This document shows, piece after piece, positions 6,684-14,051 of a stretch of DNA of 15,814 nucleotides; the stretch's first letter is position 1; the number at the start of each line of letters is the position of its first letter. Source of the stretch: Candidatus Njordarchaeota archaeon (GTDB lineage Archaea; Thermoproteota; JANJXX01; Panguiarchaeales; Panguiarchaeaceae); NCBI GenBank assembly GCA_029855985.1, contig JAGSHR010000277.1, forward strand, positions 1 through 15,814, written 5' to 3'. The position numbers and the translations under genes were made by a program. Below the pieces are notes generated by a model. That model did no database searches. It was not told the origin of the DNA and worked only from the letters and a program-made list of their open reading frames with translations.

Positions 6684-8072
6684 TTATTCACCCTCAAAAA
6701 TTGATTCAAATTCGTCAAGAATTTTAACTATGTCATCTACATCCATCTTTTCGGCTTTGTCGCTTTTCCTCTTTTGTTCCTCCACTTTCGCTTTAATCTT
6801 TTTCTTTCTTTTTCTTTGCTCTATCCTCTTGGTTTCCTCAAACGTCTTCTCTAGATCCCCAAAGTATATCCTGCCAATTTTATAGAGAGCGTTCATCATC
6901 GAGAGGAAACCAAACAACAAGATGTATAAAATTGATTTCCAAAATGTAATTAACCAGTCAACGTAAACCAATACACTAACACCAGCGATCAAGAGAACCC
7001 CAATAATCGAAATAACAATAAAGGAGGCAACCGTAAAGGGAACTAGTACACGTCTAAAACATTCAACTATTTCACTATTACTAACTATACTTGTTATGAT
7101 CGAATTTTGATCATATGATACTGTCGCATTTAGGAAAACACTCGAAGTATACTTATCCCTCCTAGCTATATACAATATTAAAGAAATCGCAATGTTAACG
7201 CTACCAATAAATATTAAGGCTAAAATACCCACCAAGATATCTAAAACAGTATGTCCAAGATAAATAATGAGGTAGTAAATCACACCAATGGGCAACATTG
7301 CTAGATACGCTAAGAACAATGAAGAGACGTAAAATACAGAAACTAAACGCCTAGTGGAAAATGAAACAACAGCAAAAGAATCAAACATCAGAAGAATAAT
7401 CAAAAAAATAAGTGCAGTCATTGTATATGAAGTTACCTCATAATCTAGAACTCCGTGCGCCCCCAAAAAGTAAAGAATAAATGCAAAAAATAACAACAAT
7501 GAAAGACCAACCATGTATCTCTTCTTGCTATTGTTAACCTCCTCGTAGTGTCCATAAGTTTTAAGAAATAGATCATTTTGGAATTCTGGGAAGCCAAGTG
7601 AACTAAGCATTAACCAGATACCAAAAAACATTGCAATGTCGGCGGTGAAAGCATAGTTCCCGAGAAAATTAGAGAAAACAGGATCTGCCTTAATAGTAAT
7701 TGATAAAACCAATAATAGGAATCCTAGAAAAATATTGCTTTTTTTGAAGTAAAAATCGACAGTTACATACCTCTGCTGAGAAATAATTCTGTCACTCCTC
7801 CTCCTATATCTTAATTTTTCCCAAATAATGTGAAAATCCAAAAATAATTGCTCGTAAGACCTTAAACCAAATGTAACATACATGTATGGAAAAAGAAGAG
7901 CAATCAAGATAACAATTATGTATTGTAATATGTGGGAAATAAGGGATGAGACTTCAATGAAACCTATAATCAAGATGGCAAAGAAAACTGTTAGATTTCG
8001 CTTATACTTGTAGTCCATAACGTAGTTCGCTTTGAAATCCTCAAGATACGTCTCACGCATCACATTGCTCAT
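6684..8072 (-). CDS. Polytopic membrane protein with charged cytosolic tail (operon gene 1)
   Basis: I do not recognise this 462-residue protein. About ten transmembrane segments are visible, near residues 27-45, 49-68, 113-128, 145-161, 186-206, 217-236, 243-268, 277-302, 343-371 and 376-394. A basic loop lies at 86-96 (KLRYRRRSDR). After the last helix comes a 60-residue tail: a strongly Lys/Arg/Glu-rich, probably helical or coiled stretch at 408-440, then an acidic end (DVDDIVKILDEFESIFEGE). There is no signal peptide and no transporter or enzyme motif. The gene opens the operon, and its stop lies 1 base before the preferred start of the MinD-like ATPase. The tail is a natural docking site for that ATPase, but this is inference. 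ATG at 8072 is used; a second ATG 4 codons on is possible, and neither has a strong ribosome binding site. Confidence 0.87.
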   Translation of the reverse strand: MSNVMRETYLEDFKANYVMDYKYKRNLTVFFAILIIGFIEVSSLISHILQYIIVILIALLFPYMYVTFGLRSYEQLFLDFHIIWEKLRYRRRSDRIISQQRYVTVDFYFKKSNIFLGFLLLVLSITIKADPVFSNFLGNYAFTADIAMFFGIWLMLSSLGFPEFQNDLFLKTYGHYEEVNNSKKRYMVGLSLLLFFAFILYFLGAHGVLDYEVTSYTMTALIFLIILLMFDSFAVVSFSTRRLVSVFYVSSLFLAYLAMLPIGVIYYLIIYLGHTVLDILVGILALIFIGSVNIAISLILYIARRDKYTSSVFLNATVSYDQNSIITSIVSNSEIVECFRRVLVPFTVASFIVISIIGVLLIAGVSVLVYVDWLITFWKSILYILLFGFLSMMNALYKIGRIYFGDLEKTFEETKRIEQRKRKKKIKAKVEEQKRKSDKAEKMDVDDIVKILDEFESIFEGE

Positions 8073-8324
8073 TAACGACCAACCCTTCTTATCTCACCAA
8101 AAACAATTTTATTCTCACAAAGCTTTCCACAAGATCCCCGTCTTTTCAAGCCAAAATTATAATTTATTCAATCTAACGTTCTACGATATAACTTCACATT
8201 ACCCACTTACCTTACTAAATATTAAATTGATTTAATTTAATTATTTATCTAGCAAGAAGGCGGGTTAGAGCCAAATTTAGGGTTTTAGAAAAAATTAATA
8301 AATTTCTTTGAGGATATAAGGGCC
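8073..8324. other. Intergenic region with candidate operon promoter
   Basis: This 252-base AT-rich stretch separates the NTPase stop from the unknown operon, both on the minus strand. Near 8147-8163 the minus strand reads AAATTATAATTTT, a TATA candidate about 80 bases before the membrane-protein ATG. Around 8205-8245 lies a run of almost pure A/T. I see no RNA gene and no ORF with a convincing start here. Confidence 0.35.
8289..8294 (-). terminator. T-run terminator after the NTPase gene
   Basis: Six T residues on the minus strand lie about 30 bases after the TGA of the NTPase gene, following AT-rich sequence. This is consistent with an archaeal T-tract terminator that separates the glycosyltransferase-NTPase pair from the next operon. 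Confidence 0.35.
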
Positions 8325-8864
8325 TCACTCATAATATCTTGTTATAAATGGTGCCATTGCTGCGAATATTGCTTGTATGAATGCTTCCTCTCTATCGATC
8401 AAGTTATTCGTCAGGACGCCTATCGCCCCCATTTTTTCCCCAGGTTTTGGGATCCCAGAGATCCTCTCGATTCCCTCCTCTAATTCCATAACTTCGCTTG
8501 ATTCAAGCATCTTAACTACACTCTTCGGTATTTGAACACTAATCGTTGACCCGTATCCAAACTTTGTTCCATTAGTCACTGCAACCCAGCCATTGACAAA
8601 TACACCCACGGAGGTTACGTATAAACCTCCCTCTATCCCCACCCAATAATCTGCGTTTGCTACTTTTTTCATGGCGTTTTTTGCTCTGTTTATCGCACCT
8701 ATTAGGGTCATCTCGTTTGAGTAGGGTTGTTCTCCGACCTCTGAATCAACCTTAATTCCCATTATCTCGACTTTGCCAAAAAGTTTGTTGAACGCCTTTT
8801 TTGCAGCGTTTATTTTAACGGGATTCTCGGAGCCGACTACAACTTTAATTGTCTTCCCTTTCAT
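8325..8864 (-). CDS. Inosine/xanthosine triphosphatase (NTPase, DUF84/YjjX family)
   Basis: This house-cleaning enzyme hydrolyses ITP and XTP to the monophosphates and so keeps deaminated purines out of nucleic acids. The 179-residue product has the family's N-terminal VGSENPVK (10-17), GINRAKNA-like helix (AINRAKNAM), the central VGIEGG, and the late KPGEKMGAIGVLT and DREEAFIQA segments. Length matches the family (about 170-180). I place the start at the ATG at 8864, since AAGGAG lies about 10 bases upstream; a GTG at 8873 would fall almost on that site. The gene overlaps the 3' end of the large membrane glycosyltransferase gene by 20 bases, so the two are probably co-transcribed and coupled, although no functional link is obvious. 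Confidence 0.92.
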   Translation of the reverse strand: MKGKTIKVVVGSENPVKINAAKKAFNKLFGKVEIMGIKVDSEVGEQPYSNEMTLIGAINRAKNAMKKVANADYWVGIEGGLYVTSVGVFVNGWVAVTNGTKFGYGSTISVQIPKSVVKMLESSEVMELEEGIERISGIPKPGEKMGAIGVLTNNLIDREEAFIQAIFAAMAPFITRYYE

Positions 8865-11655
8865 AAAATGCACTCTCCTTCAACCTAGATAACATGAACA
8901 TCCATTGCATCTCAATTGGAGCTAATTTATCTATATAATATTTGGTTAGTTGTAGGGGTTTTTCATTTAATTCTACTGTTGGTTCTATAACTGATCCTCT
9001 AACATAATCATTCCAAGAGTAAATTATGGTTAAGTTAGCGTTTTGTTCTATTACAAGGTTCCAAGTTAAGTTATACATTGAGTAGAGGGGTATTGGTCCG
9101 AGACTAGAGTTTAGAGTTATGAATTGTGCAACACCGATTGACACGTTTGAGGGATTAATCGCTGCTATCATCTCAGTGGCGTTAATGTAGTCTTCTATTG
9201 ATAACTGTGAAAGTAATTTGTACGAATAATACCTAGAAATTATGAGGCTTGATCCTATCCTGCTCAAGTTTTCTAAGTTAAATAGTTTTAGGGGATCTGG
9301 CATGTATCCAAAGATGATGTATAGGCCTGTTTCTTGTTGTTCCACAGCACTGATGAGATCACTCCAGAACTTATAGAAGGAATAAGCATATACACTTAAG
9401 AAATCTCTGCTTATCGGATTTGTTGTGTTTAACAGTGCTGTTAGGTTTTTTGGGTATAGTTTAAATATATCATCTATAGTATTTAATGTGACGTTCCATC
9501 TTTTTGAAAAGAATTCTAGGATCGCTGATGTGTTATAATTCGAGATATTGAAATAATTGAACAAGTTTGTGATTTGGTAACTAATGGCTTCACTGTCAAA
9601 GCCAGGATAAACCAACGTAACACCGTCCACTATAACAACGGGTTTGTTTCCAAACTTTATTATATTTGGCATATTGAATACGTCGGTTATGTCTAAAAAT
9701 GTGTTTAGAAACGTGGTCCAAGTTGCTAACTTTAACTCATATAAACCCGGAATCTTTGTTCCATTCCCCAAGTCGGGGTTAATGTAACTAAAGTAAGATA
9801 TGTTAACCATCTCTCCCAAATCGATATAGGGGATAAAGCTTAAGTTATAGTCGAGTGCTAATTCAGCCAAAGTCGATACCGCAGGAGACCTCCCTAGATA
9901 AACCTCAATAACAAGTGTGTTTATACCAGCACTTGTAATTTGCGTTAAGTCTCTGGCCATGTAGGGTACCTTTGACTCATAATAACCTTCTATAGGTGTT
10001 AGGTATGCGTCTGCCCAACTACCCACTTTTTTTGTAGGATCATGACTTGGATTGTCCATCCATGTGTAATGAATTCCCACGATTCTTCCTTCCAATGTGA
10101 TAACGCTGCTTTGGTTGCCGTAAACAATTAGTTTAGATAAAGTCGCTGACTGATAGGAAAACATGAGGATTAAGACAATTATTAAGACGGCTTTATATTT
10201 GCCTAGCGAATACAAGGATTTTTTAATTTCCTTGTTTCTAAACAACTCAAGGATAAACCTTGGCGTAATGGAATAGTTTAAGACTTCCTTGATGTTATCG
10301 TAATAGTATTTAAATAGGCTTAGAAATGTGGGAACAATCAGTATGGCCCCAATTGCCAATGTGACAACTACGTATGGATTTGCTTCCCCGTATATTGGAG
10401 TAAGTTGCCAAAGTCGCTCAGCGATCTCCTTACCAAAGAACATCATTAGAACATCCGATGGTATAAATATTAGAAATCTCATTGCCGCGATTAGTGTTGA
10501 TAGTAAGAGGTAATATGATAAGGAGCTAAACTCCTTGAAGAGCCTCGCATCATATTTGATTAAACTGTAGATTGCAATGAGGGTCATCAAGTAAATGAAA
10601 TACGGTTCATTAGTTACCTTGCTCAAGAATATGAATGAAAAGTATGTTAACATTAAGGAGAATATCAAGTCTAGCTTTGTTAACTTGGGTTTCTTGAAGA
10701 CCCATCCACCAATAAATAAGATTGTAGTCGCCAGTAGTGATAGTGATAAAGCCGAAATAAATGCTAAGAAAGCTAGGTTAAAAACTGGGTTCCCAATGAT
10801 CAATCCACTTGCCACGTAGATTAGAATAAAATATATTACCGTAAATATATTGTAACCCCAAGGAGGTCTATTCACGTGCAACATCAAGATTTGCTGTAAG
10901 AAGCCCCATGGGGTCGAGAGCAAGAAGGGCAGACTAACTCCAAAGAACACCAACAGGGCTGTGCTTGTATAAATTAAGGTTTTCTTAAAACCTTTTTTTC
11001 TCCACCAGTAAAAGAATAACACGAGTGAAGCAAAGAGCGTGGTTTGCTTTACTAGAACCGCTATAGCGTATACAACTGCAGATTTATGGAATTCCTCGTT
11101 TATGGAGAGGTCGACTGCGATCAGAAGAAAAGCCATTGCCAATGCATCAAACATTCCCCACACAGAACTTATTAGAATGAAGAATGGGTTGAAAAGGATG
11201 GCTAATTCGGCATGTCTTGTTTTTCTCTCATCATTCGAGAAATAATAAACGATTTTCCCAGCATAATACGCTAAGAGAAGATCACCAAGGGCCATTGGTA
11301 ACTTTATGAAGAATCTCTCAAAGAATGGAGCCTTAACAGGCCACGCCAAATATAGTAAGTAGAAAAAGGAAAAGATTAACAGCATTAGCGGAGGGTAAGC
11401 ATACCAGTTTTCTATATAGGGGTAAAATGGCATATAGATATAAGGAGGCTTCTTCAGTGCAATTTCATAGGGGGTTACTCCTTCAAATAAAAATTGTTTC
11501 GTGGTAGTTATGAACACGTAAATGTCCCAAGATTCACCAAAGAAACCTAATAAGAACAGTCTCATACTCAGAGCAATTAAGTATAGTCTTCTTTTATTTA
11601 TACTAAATAACCACTCTCTCGCCCGATATGCATAAACTTTCACATCAACCACCAT
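8845..11655 (-). CDS. Membrane GT-C type glycosyltransferase fused to extracellular GH99-like domain
   Basis: This 936-residue protein has two halves. Residues 1-505 hold about 11-13 transmembrane helices. They carry signs of a dolichol-phosphate-sugar-dependent GT-C (mannosyl)transferase: an acidic residue in the first outer loop (GESWDIYVF, 40-48), VTPYE (60-64), WYAYPPL (84-90), and WGMFDALAMAF (166-176). Residues about 515-936 form an outer domain resembling GH99 endo-alpha-mannosidase and related glycan-acting barrels: GIHYTWMDNPS (527-537), LTPIEGYYES (552-561), ITSAGINTLVIEVY (573-586), KPVVIVDG (671-678) and YSWNDYVRGSVIEPT (879-893). In GH99 the last motif is of the form WNEWHE with two catalytic Glu; here the positions are Asp883 and Arg886. 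Fifteen N-glycosylation sequons lie after 513 against one before, in line with an outside location. It is probably part of surface glycan or lipid-linked sugar assembly. Donor and acceptor are unknown. Confidence 0.85.
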   Translation of the reverse strand: MVVDVKVYAYRAREWLFSINKRRLYLIALSMRLFLLGFFGESWDIYVFITTTKQFLFEGVTPYEIALKKPPYIYMPFYPYIENWYAYPPLMLLIFSFFYLLYLAWPVKAPFFERFFIKLPMALGDLLLAYYAGKIVYYFSNDERKTRHAELAILFNPFFILISSVWGMFDALAMAFLLIAVDLSINEEFHKSAVVYAIAVLVKQTTLFASLVLFFYWWRKKGFKKTLIYTSTALLVFFGVSLPFLLSTPWGFLQQILMLHVNRPPWGYNIFTVIYFILIYVASGLIIGNPVFNLAFLAFISALSLSLLATTILFIGGWVFKKPKLTKLDLIFSLMLTYFSFIFLSKVTNEPYFIYLMTLIAIYSLIKYDARLFKEFSSLSYYLLLSTLIAAMRFLIFIPSDVLMMFFGKEIAERLWQLTPIYGEANPYVVVTLAIGAILIVPTFLSLFKYYYDNIKEVLNYSITPRFILELFRNKEIKKSLYSLGKYKAVLIIVLILMFSYQSATLSKLIVYGNQSSVITLEGRIVGIHYTWMDNPSHDPTKKVGSWADAYLTPIEGYYESKVPYMARDLTQITSAGINTLVIEVYLGRSPAVSTLAELALDYNLSFIPYIDLGEMVNISYFSYINPDLGNGTKIPGLYELKLATWTTFLNTFLDITDVFNMPNIIKFGNKPVVIVDGVTLVYPGFDSEAISYQITNLFNYFNISNYNTSAILEFFSKRWNVTLNTIDDIFKLYPKNLTALLNTTNPISRDFLSVYAYSFYKFWSDLISAVEQQETGLYIIFGYMPDPLKLFNLENLSRIGSSLIISRYYSYKLLSQLSIEDYINATEMIAAINPSNVSIGVAQFITLNSSLGPIPLYSMYNLTWNLVIEQNANLTIIYSWNDYVRGSVIEPTVELNEKPLQLTKYYIDKLAPIEMQWMFMLSRLKESAFYEREDN

Positions 11656-11673
11656 GACAACAAAACTTCCCTA

Positions 11674-11688
11674 TGATAATTGTTATCA
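11674..11688. promoter_or_regulatory. Inverted repeat upstream of the glycosyltransferase gene
   Basis: TGATAA-TTG-TTATCA has 6-bp arms around a 3-base spacer, 18 bases before the ATG at 11655. It overlaps the place where the initiation region would lie, so it may be an operator. No regulator is encoded nearby. Confidence 0.35.
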
Positions 11689-11769
11689 ATGCCTTTTTCT
11701 TTTTACGCTTCTCTTACCATTTTAAGAAACAAAAACTAACAAATAAATTGATTACAAAATTCAAACATA

Positions 11770-11793
11770 ATTTATCACAGTATTTATCACAGT
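11770..11793. repeat. Perfect tandem 12-bp repeat in the divergent pcp/glycosyltransferase region
   Basis: ATTTATCACAGT occurs twice with no spacer. The unit is close to one helical turn, so a protein bound to both copies would lie on nearly one face of the DNA. It is immediately upstream of the pcp TATA candidate. Confidence 0.6.
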
Positions 11794-11796
11794 TAG

Positions 11797-11806
11797 AATT
11801 TATAGG
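11797..11806 (+). promoter_or_regulatory. TATA-like box of pcp
   Basis: AATTTATAGG lies about 30 bases before the ATG at 11832. It would give a leader of only a few bases. If the upstream ATTTATC copies act instead, the leader would include the GGTG ribosome binding site at 11823-11826. Confidence 0.45.
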
Positions 11807-11822
11807 ACACATTGTAATGTGT
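11807..11822. promoter_or_regulatory. 16-bp palindrome between TATA and start of pcp
   Basis: ACACATT-GT-AATGTGT is a perfect inverted repeat with 7-bp arms and a 2-base spacer. It occupies the transcription start region of pcp. Position and symmetry fit an operator for a dimeric repressor. Confidence 0.45.
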
Positions 11823-11831
11823 GGTGCTTAA

Positions 11832-12461
11832 ATGACGCTAAAGAACAAACATAGGAAATTGATTTTATTAAGCGGCTTTGAACCATTTGGAGGCGAGAAA
11901 ATTAATCCTTCTTGGGAAGCTGTAAAAACATTTGAGGGTACTATTATTGGAGATTATCTTGTGAAAACGCTTAGGCTTCCTGTCTCATTTGAGAAAGCAA
12001 AAAACGAGGTTTGCCGTGTTCTAAAGGACACTAGCCCAGATTTCTACATGGCCTTTGGACAAGCGGGAGGAATTACGAGAATTCAGTTGGAACGTATAGG
12101 TTTGAACTTAATGGATGCAAGGATACCAGACAACGATGGATACAAACCAAAGGATTCCTCCATATTCGAAAATGCCCCGCTCGCATACAAGTCAACTATT
12201 GATCTTGACAGGATAAAGAAGGCATTAATGAATGCAAAGATACCGGTAAAAATCTCCAATCATGCAGGAACATATGTTTGTAACTTAGTTCTATTTACGG
12301 CACTCCACTGTGCAAGCAAATACAATTTAAAAACAAAGGTTGGTTTCGTTCACGTTCCGTTTATTTTTGAGCAAACTCTAGGGAGAGATAGCCCTGCCTT
12401 TCCACTAGAATACGTTATAAAAGCGATTAGGATAATATTAGAAGCCATAGTGAAAAAATAG
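11832..12461 (+). CDS. pcp: Pyrrolidone-carboxylate peptidase (pyroglutamyl-peptidase I)
   Basis: This cytosolic cysteine peptidase of family C15 removes N-terminal pyroglutamate from peptides. The catalytic triad is visible in family context: Glu87 in QLERIGLN, Cys150 in SNHAGTYVCN, and His174 in GFVHVPF. The N-terminal LSGFEPFGGEKINPSW block (13-28) is the family hallmark. At 209 residues it matches the usual length of about 200-220. The ATG has GGTG 5 bases upstream. The gene is a single unit, divergent from the glycosyltransferase gene and convergent with the MFS gene, whose stop is 19 bases away. Its upstream region carries a tandem repeat, a TATA box and a palindrome, so it is probably regulated, perhaps by peptide or amino-acid supply. 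The enzyme would complement the M42 aminopeptidase in peptide breakdown. Confidence 0.95.
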   Translation: MTLKNKHRKLILLSGFEPFGGEKINPSWEAVKTFEGTIIGDYLVKTLRLPVSFEKAKNEVCRVLKDTSPDFYMAFGQAGGITRIQLERIGLNLMDARIPDNDGYKPKDSSIFENAPLAYKSTIDLDRIKKALMNAKIPVKISNHAGTYVCNLVLFTALHCASKYNLKTKVGFVHVPFIFEQTLGRDSPAFPLEYVIKAIRIILEAIVKK

Positions 12462-12480
12462 TGTTGGGGAAAATTATTGT

Positions 12481-13947
12481 TTACTCCTCACTACCATATT
12501 CTTTTAAAACAACCTCGTCGGGTTTCAGTGTGAGAGCCCCGAATACCATTGTTAAGAAATATATTAACCCTAATATAGCAATGCCAATTAATCCCGCTAG
12601 TTGGTACCACTCAGTACCCTTAAACAACTCGGTAAAAATATATATTACAACTGCTCCTGTTAAGATCCCATTTATCTCCCCCAAAGCAAGTGTGAACTGA
12701 TAACCGGCCATTACCTCCCCATGTTGCCCTTTCTTTGAAGTGTCTCCTAGCCTAGCTAGAAAACTCGGTCCAAGCGCCGCTAAAAATATTATCGCTGGAG
12801 ATGCCATAAAGAATAACATTGGATCATCCAAAGGTATTTGGAGAGAAACTAATGCTACAGCTAGAATGATAACCAACAAAACTAAGCCCCCTATACCTAT
12901 CGCAACTGTTTTCTTTCTACCAATCCTATCTGCAACATAACCCCATAGGGGAGCTGGTAAACCTAACAAAAGACCAATGTATGCTCCAATATAACCACTC
13001 ATTTCCCCACTAATTCCAACTTCTATTTGTAGGACTCTCGGGCCCCAGAGTAAAATTAATCCAAATAGGCTAGCCATTGAGAACCATGGAATTGCTAAGT
13101 CTCTTCTTTCTTTAAACATTATCAAAAACTCTCTAACTGGTGCTATTACCATCTCTTTTAGTGAAATTTCACTTCGTTCTCTTTCTGGGGGCACCTTAGG
13201 GAGAAACATTAACATAATACCTGCAATAACTAGCAATATCGCTAGCACCCAGAAAGAATGCAACGCACCCCTGATAATATGGTAGCCTTCAATGGCGGTT
13301 ATTTTATTATTATGTATCTCATCAACTAGTTCCTCTAATGTCAAATGTGTCCCAAAATAAGCCCATAAGTAACCCCCAATACCAATTCCAGTAACTCTAC
13401 CCAAGAACATTGTAAAGTCATAGAGACCCATGTGAGTGCCTCTATTTTGAAATGTTGAGTGCCTCGCTATGAAGGTTACTGTGGATGTCACTTTCATTGC
13501 CGCTGCTAAACCGTGTATCATGTGAGCTATGGCAAAAATAATGACATCAATCCATATCTCAGCTTCAAAGAGGAGCCCAATTGAATAGGAAGATAAAGCT
13601 ATTGCACCTACCCAAGCTGATGCGACAATAACTCCCCTTACATCACGGTGATCTATTAAAAATCCAATTGCACCTGCTGAAAAGCTCTCTGATAGGTAAT
13701 ATGTCAACGCAACTAGGACAAGTATGAAAATAAGGTTGGAGTCTGCTGGGTGAGGGGGGACCCCGTGTTCTACCATATAGTGAGCATAATATAGGTAAAT
13801 CAGGTAAGTGTCAATCAATAAGATTGTAGCTCCAAATGCTATTCTAAAAATGTATGTAGCACCGTAGAGTATTGAGAAGGCCCTTTTATCGCTTTTACTC
13901 TCCTGAACGTTATCAGCCATTTTTTCAGAAAGTTTTTCTTTAGCCAT
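12481..13947 (-). CDS. Major facilitator superfamily transporter, substrate unknown
   Basis: This 488-residue membrane protein has 12 predicted helices in two halves, with a cytosolic loop around 250-285 (rich in Glu, Arg and Lys) between them. MFS motif A is clear in the second half (GYVADRIGRKK, 336-346) and degenerate in the first (GFLIDHRDVRG, 95-105). A cytosolic N-terminus of about 22 charged residues precedes helix 1. The loop between helices 1 and 2 is long (about residues 56-72). The ATG at 13947 has GGTAGGTG 5 bases upstream, a strong start signal. The gene ends 19 bases from the convergent pcp stop and follows the PhoU-like gene on the same strand after 104 bases and a T-rich terminator, so it is likely its own unit. 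The substrate cannot be told; neighbours (peptidase, phosphate genes) give no firm hint. Confidence 0.9.
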   Translation of the reverse strand: MAKEKLSEKMADNVQESKSDKRAFSILYGATYIFRIAFGATILLIDTYLIYLYYAHYMVEHGVPPHPADSNLIFILVLVALTYYLSESFSAGAIGFLIDHRDVRGVIVASAWVGAIALSSYSIGLLFEAEIWIDVIIFAIAHMIHGLAAAMKVTSTVTFIARHSTFQNRGTHMGLYDFTMFLGRVTGIGIGGYLWAYFGTHLTLEELVDEIHNNKITAIEGYHIIRGALHSFWVLAILLVIAGIMLMFLPKVPPERERSEISLKEMVIAPVREFLIMFKERRDLAIPWFSMASLFGLILLWGPRVLQIEVGISGEMSGYIGAYIGLLLGLPAPLWGYVADRIGRKKTVAIGIGGLVLLVIILAVALVSLQIPLDDPMLFFMASPAIIFLAALGPSFLARLGDTSKKGQHGEVMAGYQFTLALGEINGILTGAVVIYIFTELFKGTEWYQLAGLIGIAILGLIYFLTMVFGALTLKPDEVVLKEYGSEE

Positions 13948-14016
13948 AAATGCACCTACCTTAAATTAAAGGCATAAATCGAATAGTGTTTCTATGAACC
14001 CATACGATTTTAAGAG

Positions 14017-14033
14017 AAAAAATAATAAAAAAA
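14017..14033 (-). terminator. T-rich terminator of the AbrB-PhoU gene
   Basis: On the minus strand two T tracts of 7 and 6 residues, separated by a few bases, follow about 20 bases after the stop codon. This is a typical archaeal T-tract terminator ahead of the MFS gene. Confidence 0.6.
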
Positions 14034-14051
14034 TTTAGCATGCATCTTGGT

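Noticed and set aside
3744..8072. Tad-type or archaellum-type secretion or pilus cluster for the four-gene operon
   Set aside because: There is a MinD-like ATPase and a membrane protein, but no secretion ATPase, no prepilin-like small genes with a class III signal, and the membrane protein has about ten helices rather than the TadC/FlaJ pattern.
3744..8072. Chromosome or plasmid partition (ParAB) locus
   Set aside because: No ParB-like DNA-binding protein or parS-like repeat array is seen, and ParA systems do not normally include a ten-helix membrane protein.
8032..8235. Plus-strand ORF spanning the gap before the unknown operon
   Set aside because: It starts inside the membrane-protein gene on the other strand, has no ribosome binding site, and shows no protein-like pattern.
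11770..11793. Start of a CRISPR array
   Set aside because: The two 12-bp copies are directly adjacent without a spacer and are not repeated further; this is a short promoter-region tandem repeat.
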